Assembly: GCA_014238155.1 (NCBI GenBank)
Contig: JABABQ010000066.1
Location: forward strand, 1-64,000
Origin: Rhizobiaceae bacterium
Lineage (GTDB): Bacteria; Pseudomonadota; Alphaproteobacteria; Rhizobiales; Rhizobiaceae
Direction: 5' to 3'
Length of the DNA: 64,000 bases
How positions within the stretch are numbered: the first letter of the stretch is position 1; every line of letters starts with the position of its first letter. Below are positions 24,832 through 35,476 of this stretch, piece by piece. A model generated the notes under the pieces. It was not told the origin of the DNA. It made no database searches and saw only the letters and a list, made by a program, of their open reading frames with translations. Position numbers and translations under genes: made by a program.

Positions 24832-24856
24832 TCATCGATTTTTCAGTCTAATTTTG

Positions 24857-24892
24857 GAAGCCTCGCCGATTAGGGCGGGGCTTTCATTTTTT
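24857..24892 (+). terminator. Intrinsic terminator after hup
   Basis: Stem AAGCCTCGCC / GGCGGGGCTT around a 6-base loop, followed by TCATTTTTT. It ends just before the HD-hydrolase gene. Confidence 0.8.
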
Positions 24893-24909
24893 CAATGGTT
24901 AGGAATCTG

Positions 24910-25485
24910 ATGAGCCAGATCCACAGCAAGATCGAATTCATTCTCGAACTGGAAAAGCTTAAAGGCGTTTTGCGTAAAACCAGGCCGGTCGGTTTGGACC
25001 GTTATGAAAACAGTGCCGAACATTCCTGGCAAACAGCTCTGACCGCGATGATATTTCTTGAAGATGCCCCACCGGAAATGGATCAGCTGAAAGTGCTCAA
25101 AATGCTGTTGATTCACGATGTTGTTGAGATCGATGCAGGCGATGTATTTGTCTATGATACTGCTGGGCGCGCCGCGATTGCCCAACAGGAAGCGATTGCC
25201 GCTGAACGTATTTTTGGGTTGTTGCCACCGGCAATGGGCAGTGAATTGCTGCAACTTTGGCAGGAGTTTGAAGGGCGACAGACCGCAGAATCGAAATTTG
25301 CCAAAGCCGTCGACCGAATAAACCCTGTCCTGCAAAATCTGGCATCCAACGGTCAAAGCTGGGTTGAAAATGACATTGCCCGAATACGGGTTCTTGAAAT
25401 GAACCGGGAAATCCAGGCCGCCAGCCCTGAATTGTGGTCGGTGTTGGAAAAACGTTTGCTGGAAGCGCCGTTCTTCACTCAATAA
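24910..25485 (+). CDS. HD-domain hydrolase (YfbR/HD_3 type)
   Basis: 191 residues from ATG 24910, which has AGGAA 5 bases upstream; the in-frame ATG at 24895 lacks a site and abuts the hup terminator. HD metal ligands are visible as 'AEHSW' (His) and 'LLIHDVVEIDAGD' (His-Asp), with a later Asp in 'FAKAVDRINP'. This family includes 5'-deoxynucleotidases acting on nucleoside monophosphates. The substrate here is not known. Confidence 0.82.
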   Translation: MSQIHSKIEFILELEKLKGVLRKTRPVGLDRYENSAEHSWQTALTAMIFLEDAPPEMDQLKVLKMLLIHDVVEIDAGDVFVYDTAGRAAIAQQEAIAAERIFGLLPPAMGSELLQLWQEFEGRQTAESKFAKAVDRINPVLQNLASNGQSWVENDIARIRVLEMNREIQAASPELWSVLEKRLLEAPFFTQ

Positions 25486-25540
25486 ATACCAAGTCGGAAA
25501 TCGGGCATTTTTTAAAAGAGTCCACCGCCAGTCAGGCGAG

Positions 25541-25616
<76 letters not shown>

Positions 25617-25660
25617 AACATTTCGCCTTTCGGCTATTGCCCACCTTTCTGCAAGAAAAG

Positions 25661-25737
25661 TGGCGCGAGTGACGAGACTCGAACTCGCGACCTCCGGCGT
25701 GACAGGCCGGCACTCTAACCAACTGAGCTACACCCGC
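25661..25737 (-). tRNA. tRNA-Asp(GUC)
   Basis: 77 nt with CCA encoded. GCGGGTG pairs with CACTCGC (one G-U), the anticodon loop CTGTCAC carries GTC, and the T-arm is GAGTTCGAGTCTC. First gene of a tRNA-Asp/tRNA-Val pair. Confidence 0.96.
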
Positions 25738-25774
25738 GTGGGTCGAAGGATGGTTGGTCCCTCGGGTCGACAAC

Positions 25775-25803
25775 GCAATACGTATACGACCGGATTAAGT
25801 CAA
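25775..25803 (-). promoter_or_regulatory. Predicted promoter of the tRNA-Asp/Val unit
   Basis: On the minus strand TTGACT (25798-25803) and TATTGC (25775-25780) with a 17-bp spacer, 37 bp before the mature tRNA-Asp. It also forms the divergent side of the nuoA upstream region. Confidence 0.55.
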
Positions 25804-25962
25804 GCTGGATTCACCAGAAAATGCGCACAAAATGCGCCCAACATTTGGAGTGACAAAAAAGCGGCCGTCTTCATTCAAAAACGGCACTGGGCTGCCTTTG
25901 CAAACTTGCTTTGAACCGTCGCCTCGGCTATCGCTTCTTGTATCATTTCCAGGGAGCCTGAA

Positions 25963-26328
25963 ATGCAAGAATTGTTGCTGTCCTATTTGCCCGTTTTGAT
26001 TTTCATGGGTGTCGCGCTGATGATCGGTCTGGCCTTGTTGATTGCGCCCTTCATCATTGCCTATCGTGCGCCTAATGATGAGAAGCTTTCGGCTTATGAA
26101 TGTGGCTTCAACGCGTTCGACGATGCGCGCATGAAATTCGATGTTCGGTTCTATCTCGTGGCCATCCTGTTTATCATTTTTGACCTCGAGGTCGCGTTCC
26201 TGTTTCCCTGGGCAGTCAGCTTTGGCGACCTGGGTTGGTTTGGCTTCTGGTCAATGATGATTTTTCTGGCTGTGCTGACGGTCGGCTTTACCTATGAATG
26301 GAAAAAAGGTGCATTGGAGTGGGATTGA
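25963..26328 (+). CDS. nuoA: NADH-quinone oxidoreductase subunit A
   Basis: 121 residues, ATG preceded by CAGGGAG. Membrane subunit at the quinone site of complex I. Three transmembrane helices (about 10-30, 65-85, 90-110) and the conserved loop '[36 protein letters not shown]', whose Cys marks the active/deactive switch in mitochondrial ND3. First gene of the 14-subunit nuo locus. Confidence 0.96.
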   Translation: MQELLLSYLPVLIFMGVALMIGLALLIAPFIIAYRAPNDEKLSAYECGFNAFDDARMKFDVRFYLVAILFIIFDLEVAFLFPWAVSFGDLGWFGFWSMMIFLAVLTVGFTYEWKKGALEWD

Positions 26329-26371
26329 TCCCCTCTGATTGAATAAACTGCCTTCAACGGAAAAAATCGCC

Positions 26372-26947
26372 ATGCAAGACGCATCATCCACTCTGATCGC
26401 ACCCACACCGAAAGGTGTGCTGGACCCCAATACCGGCAAGCCGGTTGGTCAGGACAGCCCGTTTTTCGGGGAAATCAATGACGAGCTGGCTGATAAGGGC
26501 TTCATCGTTACTTCGACCGACGATCTGATTAACTGGGCCCGTACCGGCTCGCTGATGTGGATGACGTTTGGTCTTGCCTGCTGTGCTGTTGAAATGATGC
26601 AGCTTTCGATGCCTCGCTACGATGCCGAGCGTTTCGGCTTTGCCCCGCGTGCATCTCCGCGTCAGTCGGACGTGATGATCGTCGCTGGCACGCTGACCAA
26701 CAAAATGGCGCCTGCATTGCGCAAGGTTTACGATCAGATGCCAGAACCTCGCTATGTGATTTCAATGGGCTCTTGTGCCAATGGTGGTGGCTATTATCAT
26801 TATTCGTATTCTGTGGTGCGAGGCTGTGATCGTATCGTACCGGTCGATATTTATGTTCCCGGCTGTCCACCTACCGCTGAGGCATTATTGTACGGCGTGT
26901 TGATGTTGCAAAAGAAAATTCGCCGAACCGGCACGATTGAGCGCTAG
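26372..26947 (+). CDS. nuoB: NADH-quinone oxidoreductase subunit B
   Basis: 191 residues from ATG 26372 (the frame opens at a TTG at 26339). Carries the terminal 4Fe-4S cluster N2 next to the quinone site; ligands are the Cys pair in '[11 protein letters not shown]', the Cys in 'MGSCANGGG' and the Cys in '[11 protein letters not shown]'. A ~35-residue N-terminal extension precedes the core, as in other alphaproteobacteria. Confidence 0.96.
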   Translation: MQDASSTLIAPTPKGVLDPNTGKPVGQDSPFFGEINDELADKGFIVTSTDDLINWARTGSLMWMTFGLACCAVEMMQLSMPRYDAERFGFAPRASPRQSDVMIVAGTLTNKMAPALRKVYDQMPEPRYVISMGSCANGGGYYHYSYSVVRGCDRIVPVDIYVPGCPPTAEALLYGVLMLQKKIRRTGTIER

Positions 26948-26956
26948 GGGGCAGGC

Positions 26957-27568
26957 ATGGACGTTTCTGATCTGATGGACCTCAAGGCCTATGTTGGTGA
27001 AAAGCTTGAGGGGAAAATTGACGACGCTGAGATTGCGTTTGAAGAATTGAACCTGACCACTTCCGCTGATCATATCGTTGCGGTGATGAAGTTCCTGCGT
27101 GACGATGTGCAGACCCAGTTTCACTCCTTTGTTGATATTTGCGGCGTTGACTATCCCGAGCGCGCTCAGCGCTTTGAAGTAGTCTATCATTTGCTGAGTC
27201 CTCGCCAGAACATGAGGGTGCGTGTGCGGGTGAAAACCGATGCCGACACTCCAGTCCCCAGCGTCGTTGAAATTTTTCCCGGCGCTGACTGGTTTGAACG
27301 CGAAGCCTATGATCTTTATGGAATTTTGTTTACCGGCCATCCGGACCTGAGGCGTTTGCTCACCGATTATGGTTTTGAAGGCCATCCGTTGCGCAAGGAT
27401 TTTCCGTTGACCGGTTTCACCGAAGTTCGTTACGACGATGCGCAAAAACGGGTGGTTTATGAACCGGTTGAACTGCGACAGGAGTTCCGGAATTTTGACT
27501 TTCTCTCGCCGTGGGAAGGCACCGACTATGTGCTGCCGGGCGATGAAAAAGAGACGAAGGCGAACTGA
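26957..27568 (+). CDS. nuoC: NADH-quinone oxidoreductase subunit C
   Basis: 203 residues. The 30-kDa subunit of the peripheral arm. The family signature '[40 protein letters not shown]' is intact near residues 115-155. Unlike in E. coli, nuoC and nuoD are separate, the usual alphaproteobacterial arrangement. It is 9 bp after nuoB and 2 bp before nuoD. Confidence 0.96.
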   Translation: MDVSDLMDLKAYVGEKLEGKIDDAEIAFEELNLTTSADHIVAVMKFLRDDVQTQFHSFVDICGVDYPERAQRFEVVYHLLSPRQNMRVRVRVKTDADTPVPSVVEIFPGADWFEREAYDLYGILFTGHPDLRRLLTDYGFEGHPLRKDFPLTGFTEVRYDDAQKRVVYEPVELRQEFRNFDFLSPWEGTDYVLPGDEKETKAN

Positions 27569-27570
27569 AC

Positions 27571-28761
27571 ATGTCTGAAGTCGATATTCGCAATTTCAAC
27601 ATCAACTTTGGCCCTCAGCACCCCGCGGCCCATGGCGTGCTGCGGTTGGTGCTTGAACTCGATGGCGAAGTTGTCGAGCGGGTCGATCCGCATATCGGAT
27701 TGCTGCATCGAGGCACTGAAAAGCTGATCGAACAGAAGACTTACTTGCAGGCAATGCCGTATTTTGACCGTCTCGATTATGTGGCGCCGATGAATCAGGA
27801 ACATGCCTTTTGTCTGGCGATTGAAAAACTTCTGGACCTTGAGGTTCCAAGGCGGGGACAGTTGATCCGCGTTTTGTATTCTGAAATTGGTCGAATCCTT
27901 TCCCATCTTCTCAACATTACAACGCAGGCAATGGATGTCGGTGCGCTGACACCGCCGCTCTGGGGATTTGAAGAGCGCGAAAAGCTGATGGTGTTTTACG
28001 AGCGGGCCTCTGGTTCGCGCATGCACGCAGCATATTTCCGCCCCGGTGGTGTGCATCAGGACCTTCCCACAAAGTTGGTGGAAGACATTGGCACGTGGTG
28101 CGATGAATTTCCTGCGATGATTGATGATATTGATACCCTGTTGACTCAAAACAGGATTTTCAAGCAACGCAATGTCGATATCGGTGTTGTATCGCTTGAA
28201 GATGCCTGGGCATGGGGGTTTTCTGGTGTGATGGTGCGCGGTTCGGGAGCCGCATGGGATTTGCGCAAGTCGCAACCCTATGAATGCTATGAAGAACTCG
28301 AATTTGACATTCCTGTCGGCAAGAACTGCGACAATTATGATCGCTATCTGATTCGTATGCTGGAAATGCGTGAATCTACGAAGATCATGAAACAATGCGT
28401 TGACAAGTTGTTATCTGCGGAAGGCCAGGGTCCGGTTTCTGCGGTGGATGGTAAAGCGGTGCCACCAAAGCGTGGTGAGATGAAGCGTTCCATGGAAGCT
28501 TTGATCCACCACTTCAAACTGTATACCGAGGGCTTTAAGGTTCCTGCTGGTGAAGTCTATGCCGCTGTGGAAGCGCCGAAAGGCGAATTCGGTGTCTACC
28601 TGGTGTCCGATGGCAGCAACAAGCCGTACCGTTGTAAATTACGGGCTCCCGGTTTTGCCCATTTGCAGGCAATGGACTTCATGTGCCGCGGCCATATGCT
28701 GGCGGATGTCGGTGCTGTTTTGGGGTCGATGGATATCGTGTTCGGCGAAGTCGACCGTTAG
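27571..28761 (+). CDS. nuoD: NADH-quinone oxidoreductase subunit D
   Basis: 396 residues. The 49-kDa subunit, which with NuoB forms the quinone-reduction site. The N-terminal '[21 protein letters not shown]' contains the quinone-contacting His; '[12 protein letters not shown]' and 'FGEVDR' at the very C-terminus are family landmarks. Homologous to the large subunit of NiFe hydrogenase but without the metal-binding Cys pairs. Confidence 0.97.
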   Translation: MSEVDIRNFNINFGPQHPAAHGVLRLVLELDGEVVERVDPHIGLLHRGTEKLIEQKTYLQAMPYFDRLDYVAPMNQEHAFCLAIEKLLDLEVPRRGQLIRVLYSEIGRILSHLLNITTQAMDVGALTPPLWGFEEREKLMVFYERASGSRMHAAYFRPGGVHQDLPTKLVEDIGTWCDEFPAMIDDIDTLLTQNRIFKQRNVDIGVVSLEDAWAWGFSGVMVRGSGAAWDLRKSQPYECYEELEFDIPVGKNCDNYDRYLIRMLEMRESTKIMKQCVDKLLSAEGQGPVSAVDGKAVPPKRGEMKRSMEALIHHFKLYTEGFKVPAGEVYAAVEAPKGEFGVYLVSDGSNKPYRCKLRAPGFAHLQAMDFMCRGHMLADVGAVLGSMDIVFGEVDR

Positions 28762-28872
28762 AACCGTTGATCCTTAAAAGGCGGCAAGAGGGATCCATAT
28801 TCAGCTTGCAAAAGCTTGTTTTATCTCAATTTCAAAGACGATTGGGGGCAGGGTGTGAGTTCTGCCTATTTG

Positions 28873-28902
28873 TTGACAAAAAAATGCCCACATTGAGCTA
28901 TG
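28873..28902 (+). promoter_or_regulatory. Candidate internal promoter upstream of nuoE
   Basis: TTGACA (28873-28878) is followed after 17-18 bp by AGCTAT/GCTATG in the 224-bp nuoD-nuoE gap, the largest gap inside the nuo locus. The -35 is perfect, the -10 weak. Confidence 0.4.
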
Positions 28903-28985
28903 ACGGGCCTGCCTAGACTGGCAATTCCTTCAACGTGTGCTAAGAGAAACCTCGAAGCCTGTTTAACAAATCGGTCGCAATCTGC

Positions 28986-30056
28986 ATGTCCGTACGTCGT
29001 CTCGCTGAAGAGTCAGTCCAGCCCGCCGCCTTTGCTTTCAACCGCAGCAATGCGGCCTGGGCAAAGCGCAAAATTAAAAACTACCCCAAAGGCCGTGAGG
29101 CTTCGGCGGTAATCCCCTTGCTGATGCGCGCGCAGGAGCAGGAAGGCTGGGTCAACAAAGCAGCCATTGAACTGATCGCGGACATGCTTGACATGCCGTT
29201 GATCCGGGTTCTGGAGGTGGCAACATTCTACACCCAGTTTCAACTGGCGCCCGTCGGTAAACGTGCTCACATTCAGGTTTGCGGAACCACGCCTTGCATG
29301 CTGCGCGGCGCTGATGACCTCATTAAGGTGTGCAAAAACAAGATTTCCGCCAATCCCTTTGACGTGACCGAAGACGGCAATCTGTCCTGGGAAGAAGTTG
29401 AGTGCCAGGGCGCATGTGTCAACGCGCCAATGGTGATGATATTCAAGGACAGCTACGAAGATCTGACCGCCGCGCAAATGGAACATATCATCGACAGCTT
29501 TGCTGCCGGCAAAGGCAGCCAGATCAAACCGGGCCCCCAGATTGACAGAATATTTTCTGCCCCCGAAGGCGGGTTGACCTCGCTGACAGTCAAGCCGGTC
29601 AAGACCAAAGCCCGCAAGGTTGCTGCCAAATCGACCTCCAAACAAGCCGCGAAAGCGCCAGCAAAACCTGCTGCCAAGATCGCCGGCAATATTGGCAATG
29701 CATCGGCAAAACCGGCCGCTAGGTCCAAGCCAGTCAAGCCAGTCAAGGCCGCAGACAACGCTGCAAACAAGGCTCCAAACAGGGGCAAGCCGGCCTCAAT
29801 TCGCAAGCCGGCCAAGCCTGACAATTTGAAGTTGATATCTGGTGTTGGGCCGAAGCTTGAAGGTGTGCTCAACGGTTTGGGCATTTACAAATTTGAGCAG
29901 GTCGCCAAATGGAAAAAGGCCGAGCGGGAATGGGTAGATGGCTATTTGAATTTCAAAGGCCGCATCGATCGTGATGACTGGGTTAAACAAGCCAAAGCCT
30001 TGGCCAAGGGCGGTGTTGAAGAATATATCCGCGTCTTTGGCAAGAAGCCGCGTTGA
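28986..30056 (+). CDS. nuoE: NADH-quinone oxidoreductase subunit E with C-terminal extension
   Basis: 356 residues, against ~165-220 in most bacteria. Residues 1-185 are the thioredoxin-like 24-kDa subunit holding the 2Fe-2S cluster N1a, with ligands in 'CGTTPCMLRG' and 'CQGACVNAP'. Residues ~195-275 form a Lys/Ala/Pro-rich low-complexity linker. The last ~80 residues are a helix-hairpin-helix-like domain ('LKLISGVGPKLEGVLNGLGIYKFEQVAKW'). Long NuoE forms like this are, to my knowledge, typical of Hyphomicrobiales; the role of the tail is not established. Confidence 0.95.
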   Translation: MSVRRLAEESVQPAAFAFNRSNAAWAKRKIKNYPKGREASAVIPLLMRAQEQEGWVNKAAIELIADMLDMPLIRVLEVATFYTQFQLAPVGKRAHIQVCGTTPCMLRGADDLIKVCKNKISANPFDVTEDGNLSWEEVECQGACVNAPMVMIFKDSYEDLTAAQMEHIIDSFAAGKGSQIKPGPQIDRIFSAPEGGLTSLTVKPVKTKARKVAAKSTSKQAAKAPAKPAAKIAGNIGNASAKPAARSKPVKPVKAADNAANKAPNRGKPASIRKPAKPDNLKLISGVGPKLEGVLNGLGIYKFEQVAKWKKAEREWVDGYLNFKGRIDRDDWVKQAKALAKGGVEEYIRVFGKKPR

Positions 30057-30064
30057 GGTGACAG

Positions 30065-31369
30065 ATGTTGCAAGATAAAGACCGGATTTTCACCAATATT
30101 TACGGCATTCACGACAAGTCGCTGAAGGGCGCAATGGCGCGCGGCCACTGGTCGGGCACTGCCGGGTTCATCAAGAACGGCCGAGACTGGGTCATAGATC
30201 AGACCAAAGCTTCCGGTCTTCGCGGTCGTGGTGGGGCAGGGTTCCCGACGGGTCTGAAATGGTCGTTCATGCCGAAACAGGACAGCGAACGTCCGCACTA
30301 TCTGGTGATAAATGCTGATGAGTCGGAGCCTGGCACCTGTAAAGACCGCGACATCATGCGCCACGATCCGCATACACTGATCGAAGGCTGTTTGATTGCC
30401 GGTTTCGCCATGGGCGCACACGCCTGCTACATCTATGTACGCGGCGAATATATGCGTGAGCGTGAAGCGCTCGAAGCGGCAATCAATGAATGCTACGATG
30501 CCAAGCTGCTTGGTAAGAACAACAAGAATGGCTGGGATTACGATATCTATGTGCACCATGGTGCCGGAGCGTATATTTGCGGCGAAGAGACTGCGTTATT
30601 GGAATCACTGGAAGGCAAAAAGGGACAACCGCGCCTGAAGCCGCCATTTCCGGCCAATGTGGGTCTCTATGGCTGCCCAACGACGGTCAATAATGTCGAA
30701 TCGGTTGCGGTGGTGCCGACAATCCTGCGTCGGGGTGCGGACTGGTTCGCGTCATTTGGTCGTGACAACAACCGAGGCACCAAACTGTTTTGCGTATCGG
30801 GTCATGTGAACCGGCCTTGCACGGTGGAAGAGGAAATGAGCATTCCGTTCCGTGAGTTGATTGATAAGCATTGCGGAGGTGTTCGCGGTGGAACGGATAA
30901 TCTTCTGGCGGTCATTCCCGGCGGTTCTTCAGTGCGCATGGTGCCGGCGGACCAGATCATTGACTGTCCTATGGATTTTGATTCGCTCATGGCGCTTCAG
31001 TCAGGTTTGGGGACGGCGGCAGTGATCGTGATGGACAAGTCCACCGATATAATACGTGCGATCGCCCGATTGGCGGCTTTTTACAAACATGAATCCTGCG
31101 GCCAATGCACCCCGTGCCGGGAAGGTACTGGCTGGATGTGGCGCGTGATGGAGCGGATGGTCGAGGGCCGCGCGCAAAAGCGTGAAATCGATATGCTATT
31201 TGATGTGACGAAACAGATTGAGGGACACACGATTTGTGCTCTTGGAGATGCGGCTGCATGGCCAATTCAGGGGCTGATCAACCATTTCCGTCCGGAAATG
31301 GAAGCGCGGATCGACAGCTATACTTATCGTTCCGATAAGGATGGTGCTGTTCTTGAAGCAGCCGAGTAA
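30065..31369 (+). CDS. nuoF: NADH-quinone oxidoreductase subunit F
   Basis: 434 residues. NADH-oxidising 51-kDa subunit. The NADH-binding Gly-rich segment '[14 protein letters not shown]' is at residues 54-67, the FMN site reads '[14 protein letters not shown]', and the N3 4Fe-4S ligands are 'CGQCTPC' at 345-351 plus the later Cys in '[10 protein letters not shown]'. It begins 8 bp after nuoE. Confidence 0.97.
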   Translation: MLQDKDRIFTNIYGIHDKSLKGAMARGHWSGTAGFIKNGRDWVIDQTKASGLRGRGGAGFPTGLKWSFMPKQDSERPHYLVINADESEPGTCKDRDIMRHDPHTLIEGCLIAGFAMGAHACYIYVRGEYMREREALEAAINECYDAKLLGKNNKNGWDYDIYVHHGAGAYICGEETALLESLEGKKGQPRLKPPFPANVGLYGCPTTVNNVESVAVVPTILRRGADWFASFGRDNNRGTKLFCVSGHVNRPCTVEEEMSIPFRELIDKHCGGVRGGTDNLLAVIPGGSSVRMVPADQIIDCPMDFDSLMALQSGLGTAAVIVMDKSTDIIRAIARLAAFYKHESCGQCTPCREGTGWMWRVMERMVEGRAQKREIDMLFDVTKQIEGHTICALGDAAAWPIQGLINHFRPEMEARIDSYTYRSDKDGAVLEAAE

Positions 31370-31404
31370 CAGGTTTGGCTGATGGTCCAAATTAAAGGAG
31401 TGAA

Positions 31405-31824
31405 ATGATGGAAACTGTTGCACCTTATGGTTGGGGTATAATTGCTTTGTTGGTTTTTGTGATCGCTACCCTGTTTCAGTCGGCACTGGTTGGTGCCAAA
31501 AAGGCCGGTGCTTCAATCACCGCTGGCGCCACGCCAGATGTGGACTACAGCAGCGGCGTTTATCGTTTTAACCGGGCTCACCAAAATGCTGTCGAAAATG
31601 CAGCACTCATCGCCATCGCGTTGGCGGCATGTATTGCTGCAGGTGTATCTGCCTGGTGGGTCAACCTTTTGATGATTTTATTCTTCGTCTTCAGGGTTTT
31701 GCACACGGTATTCCTGGTGCAGGATATCGGGTCCGAAGTGCAAAGCCTGCGCACATTTGCATATGTCGGGGCCTGGGCGATGAACCTCATCCTGGCCATA
31801 ATGGCCATAGTTGCATTTATGTAG
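31405..31824 (+). CDS. MAPEG-family membrane protein inserted in the nuo locus
   Basis: 139 residues, ATGATG start with AAAGGAG upstream. Four transmembrane helices (about 8-28, 58-78, 82-100, 115-138) and the MAPEG-type 'FNRAHQNAVENAALIAIAL' segment containing the glutathione-site Arg/His/Asn/Glu pattern. MAPEG proteins include microsomal glutathione transferases. Its place between nuoF and nuoG suggests co-expression with complex I but not membership of it. Confidence 0.75.
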   Translation: MMETVAPYGWGIIALLVFVIATLFQSALVGAKKAGASITAGATPDVDYSSGVYRFNRAHQNAVENAALIAIALAACIAAGVSAWWVNLLMILFFVFRVLHTVFLVQDIGSEVQSLRTFAYVGAWAMNLILAIMAIVAFM

Positions 31825-31831
31825 GTGACAG

Positions 31832-32296
31832 ATGCAACTCGCGGAACTCAACATATCAACATGGAAAATTGACCCCGAGTCGGATGCGGCTCGGGGCTTT
31901 ACCGATTATGTTGCGCGGGTGAATGGAACGGCTGAGCGTTCGCCGGGGTTTGTCTGGCGGATGGTTGATGAACAACGGGATGAGCAGGGGCGCAATGCGG
32001 TTTGCAGTGGCCCCGCAACGCTGATGACACTATCGGTTTGGGAAACGCCCACCGATCTGGAGCGCTTTGTATGGAACACGGTGCATAAGAAGATTTATAA
32101 CGGCAAGGATCAATGGTTTAGCGCAATGCAAAGCCATTCCTTCGTGATGTGGTGGATTGAAGATGGGCATGAACCAACTCTTCAAGAAGCCAAACAACGG
32201 CTTGATCATTTGGATGCAAATGGCAACAGCGACAAGGCTTTTGGCTGGTCGCATCTGCCACATGTAAAATTATGGCAAGAGCAGAAGTGCGGATAA
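31832..32296 (+). CDS. DUF3291 family protein
   Basis: 154 residues, 7 bp after the MAPEG gene. The sequence 'MQLAELNISTWKIDPES' and 'MTLSVWETPTDLERFVWNTVHKKIYNGKDQWF' match DUF3291, a ferredoxin-like-fold (antibiotic monooxygenase-type) domain. The conserved His residues ('HKK', 'MQSHSFVMWW') may line a pocket. No function is established; coupling to the MAPEG gene hints at a shared role in handling a small hydrophobic or electrophilic compound. Confidence 0.75.
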   Translation: MQLAELNISTWKIDPESDAARGFTDYVARVNGTAERSPGFVWRMVDEQRDEQGRNAVCSGPATLMTLSVWETPTDLERFVWNTVHKKIYNGKDQWFSAMQSHSFVMWWIEDGHEPTLQEAKQRLDHLDANGNSDKAFGWSHLPHVKLWQEQKCG

Positions 32297-32352
32297 GAAT
32301 TTAGGGGGTGCCTGCGTTTCGCAGGTGCCGGTCAGGACAGGAAAGTTTGGCG

Positions 32353-34425
32353 ATGGCCAAGATTATTGTAGACGGCAAAGAGGTTGAGGTCCCGGACCAC
32401 TATACGCTGCTCCAGGCGGCAGAGGCTGCGGGTGCGGAAGTGCCGCGCTTTTGTTTTCACGAGCGTCTGTCGATTGCCGGTAACTGCCGTATGTGCCTGA
32501 TTGAGGCCAAAGGCGGGCCACCAAAGCCGGTGGCGTCCTGCGCCATGGGTGTACGCGATATGCGTCCCGGCCCCAACGGTGAACCGCCTGAAATTTTTAC
32601 CAACACACCGATGGTCAAGAAGGCCCGCGAAGGGGTGATGGAATTCCTGCTGATCAACCATCCTCTTGATTGCCCGATTTGCGATCAGGGTGGCGAGTGT
32701 GATTTGCAGGACCAGGCCGTGGCTTTTGGCATGGATGCGTCGCGCTATCAGGAAAACAAGCGCGCCGTTGAAGACAAATATATCGGGCCGCTGGTCAAAA
32801 CCATCATGACCCGGTGTATTCATTGTACCCGCTGCGTGCGGTTCACCACAGAAGTGGCCGGTGTTTCCGAGCTTGGTCTGTTGGGCCGTGGTGAAGATGC
32901 TGAGATCACCACATATCTTGAAAAGGCCATGACGTCTGAGCTGCAGGGCAATGTTATTGATTTGTGTCCCGTTGGTGCGCTGACATCCAAACCTTATGCC
33001 TTTCAGGCCCGTCCATGGGAACTAACCAAGACTGAAACCATCGACGTGATGGATGCGGTTGGGTCGGCAATCCGGGTTGATACGCGTGGTTCCGAAGTAA
33101 TGCGGATAATGCCGCGCATCAATGAGTCGGTCAACGAAGAGTGGATATCAGACAAGACCAGATTTATTTGGGACGGATTGAAGACACAGCGGTTGGATCG
33201 GCCCTATATCCGAAAGAACGGCAAATTGACCGCGGCGACCTGGGCAGAAGCGTTTGACGTGATTTCTACCAAGGTGCAGGCAACAACTGCCGAGAACGTC
33301 GGTGCGATTGCCGGTGATTTGTCCTCGGTTGAGGAGATTTTTGCGCTGCGCGAGCTGATGCGTTCTTTGGGTTCTCAAAACATGGACTGTCGGGAAGAGA
33401 ATTCTGCGCTAGATCCGTCACTTGGAAGAAGTTCTTACACCTTTGCTTCAACTATCGACGGCATTGAGGACGCAGATGCGCTGATGCTGATTGGTACCAA
33501 TCCGCGTAAGGAAGCGGCTGTGCTCAACAGCCGAATTCGCAAGCGCTGGCGCACCGGTGAATTGCAAGTTGCCGTTATCGGCGAACAGGCCGACCTGACC
33601 TACGATTACCACTATGTGGGCGCCGGCCCGGATTCACTGAAGCAGTTTGAGACCCATAAAAAGGCCAAGGCTAAACGCCCGATGATGATTATCGGAGCAG
33701 GTGCATTTGCCCGCAAGGACGGTGCGGCGATTATGAAATCTGCTGCCAAGGCGGCCGAAGCTCTTGGCGTGGTTCAGGACGACTGGAATGGCTTTAATGT
33801 ATTGCACACGGCAGCTGGTCGTGTTGGCGGGCTGGATCTGGGTTTCGTTCCCGGAGAAGGTGGCAAAAATACCGGCGAAATGCTGCGGGAAAGCGAAGTC
33901 CTGTTCCTGCTCGGTGCTGATGAGTTGGACATGATGCAACGCCGCAGCGGATTTACCGTCTATATCGGCAGCCATGGCGATGTTGGTGCTCACCACGCAG
34001 ACGTGATTTTACCGGGTGCGGCTTACACTGAAAAATCGGGCACCTGGGTCAATACTGAAGGCCGGGTTCAAATGGGCAACCGCGCCGGGTTTGCTCCCGG
34101 AGAAGCACGGGAAGACTGGGCAATTTTGCGGGCACTGTCTGAATCGCTTGGCCAAACCCTTGCCTTTGATTCATTGGCCCAATTGCGGGCGCAGCTTTAT
34201 GAGGTCCACCCGCATTTTGCCGAACTGGATGAGATTGCTGCAAGCGATGACAATGGCACCGGCGTTGCTGGCCTGGTCAAACGCAAGGGCGGGGCCTTGC
34301 GCAAAGCTGCGCTGAAATCGACAGTGGAAGATTTTTATCTGACCAATCCAATTGCCCGATCATCGGCTGTGATGGCCGAATGCTCGACGCGAGCGATGGG
34401 CAAGTTTGTGGAGGCGGCTGAATAA
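32353..34425 (+). CDS. nuoG: NADH-quinone oxidoreductase subunit G
   Basis: 690 residues from ATG 32353, which gives the standard '[14 protein letters not shown]' start. N-terminal 2Fe-2S ferredoxin ligands (C34, C45, C48 and the next Cys in 'VASCAMG'), the His-coordinated N5 cluster ('[18 protein letters not shown]') and the N4 cluster '[10 protein letters not shown]'. The C-terminal two thirds is the molybdopterin-oxidoreductase-like domain without Mo ligands. The stop overlaps nuoH (TAATG). Confidence 0.96.
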   Translation: MAKIIVDGKEVEVPDHYTLLQAAEAAGAEVPRFCFHERLSIAGNCRMCLIEAKGGPPKPVASCAMGVRDMRPGPNGEPPEIFTNTPMVKKAREGVMEFLLINHPLDCPICDQGGECDLQDQAVAFGMDASRYQENKRAVEDKYIGPLVKTIMTRCIHCTRCVRFTTEVAGVSELGLLGRGEDAEITTYLEKAMTSELQGNVIDLCPVGALTSKPYAFQARPWELTKTETIDVMDAVGSAIRVDTRGSEVMRIMPRINESVNEEWISDKTRFIWDGLKTQRLDRPYIRKNGKLTAATWAEAFDVISTKVQATTAENVGAIAGDLSSVEEIFALRELMRSLGSQNMDCREENSALDPSLGRSSYTFASTIDGIEDADALMLIGTNPRKEAAVLNSRIRKRWRTGELQVAVIGEQADLTYDYHYVGAGPDSLKQFETHKKAKAKRPMMIIGAGAFARKDGAAIMKSAAKAAEALGVVQDDWNGFNVLHTAAGRVGGLDLGFVPGEGGKNTGEMLRESEVLFLLGADELDMMQRRSGFTVYIGSHGDVGAHHADVILPGAAYTEKSGTWVNTEGRVQMGNRAGFAPGEAREDWAILRALSESLGQTLAFDSLAQLRAQLYEVHPHFAELDEIAASDDNGTGVAGLVKRKGGALRKAALKSTVEDFYLTNPIARSSAVMAECSTRAMGKFVEAAE

Positions 34426-35474
34426 TGTTTGAATCCGAATTCTTCCTCACCTACGTCGCGCCACCGCTGTGGATGCTGGCACAAAGCGTACTGCTGCTGG
34501 TGCTGTTACTGGTCGGTGTTGCCTATATTCTATATGCGGACCGCAAGATTTTTGCGGCCGTACAAATGCGCCGTGGCCCTAATGTCGTTGGCCCGTGGGG
34601 GTTGTTGCAAAGCTTTGCTGATCTGCTGAAATTCGTCATAAAAGAACCGATTATTCCGTCTGGTGCCAATAAGGGCGTGTTTTTGATGGCTCCCCTGGTG
34701 GCCGGGGTTTTGGCCTTGTCTGCATGGGCGGTTGTGCCAATTGCTGACGGCTGGGCAGTGGCTGACCCAAATCTTGGACTATTGTTCGTTTTCGCAATCT
34801 CTTCGCTGGAAGTTTACGGCATTATCATGGGGGGGTGGGCTTCCAACTCGAAATATCCATTCCTGGCCGCGCTGCGGTCAGCCGCGCAAATGGTGTCTTA
34901 TGAAGTCTCCATCGGATTTGTCATCATCACGGTTTTGCTGTGTGTGGGGTCGTTGAATCTGACTGATGTGGTGAATGCCCAAAGAGACGGTCTGGGGACA
35001 ATGATGGGGGCGCCAAATTCATTGCTGGACTGGCACTGGCTGGCCCTGTTCCCGATGTTTATCGTGTTCTTTATCTCAGCAATTGCCGAAACCAACCGCC
35101 CGCCATTCGATCTTCCCGAAGCGGAATCCGAACTGGTGGCCGGTCACATGGTGGAATATTCATCCACCCCGTTCCTGTTGTTCTTCCTGGGTGAGTTCGT
35201 TGCCATCTGCCTGATGTGTGCGCTGACAACGTTGCTGTTCCTTGGTGGCTGGCTGCCACCTGTTGATGTAGCGCCGTTCAACTGGATCCATGGATCTGTT
35301 TGGTTTGTTCTGAAGGGTCTGTTCGTCTTCTTCTGCATGGCCATGGTTCGTTCGATCGTGCCGCGCTATCGCTACGACCAGTTGATGCGACTGGGTTGGA
35401 AAGTCTTCCTGCCCTTGTCGCTATTCATGGTGTTCTTAACTGCATTCGTGCTTCAACTGATGGGGTGGGCGTAA
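34425..35474 (+). CDS. nuoH: NADH-quinone oxidoreductase subunit H
   Basis: 349 residues, eight or nine transmembrane helices. Membrane subunit lining the quinone channel and connecting to the peripheral arm. Landmarks: '[33 protein letters not shown]' and '[20 protein letters not shown]', the acidic loop at the quinone chamber. One-base overlap with nuoG. Confidence 0.97.
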   Translation: MFESEFFLTYVAPPLWMLAQSVLLLVLLLVGVAYILYADRKIFAAVQMRRGPNVVGPWGLLQSFADLLKFVIKEPIIPSGANKGVFLMAPLVAGVLALSAWAVVPIADGWAVADPNLGLLFVFAISSLEVYGIIMGGWASNSKYPFLAALRSAAQMVSYEVSIGFVIITVLLCVGSLNLTDVVNAQRDGLGTMMGAPNSLLDWHWLALFPMFIVFFISAIAETNRPPFDLPEAESELVAGHMVEYSSTPFLLFFLGEFVAICLMCALTTLLFLGGWLPPVDVAPFNWIHGSVWFVLKGLFVFFCMAMVRSIVPRYRYDQLMRLGWKVFLPLSLFMVFLTAFVLQLMGWA

Positions 35475-35476
35475 AC

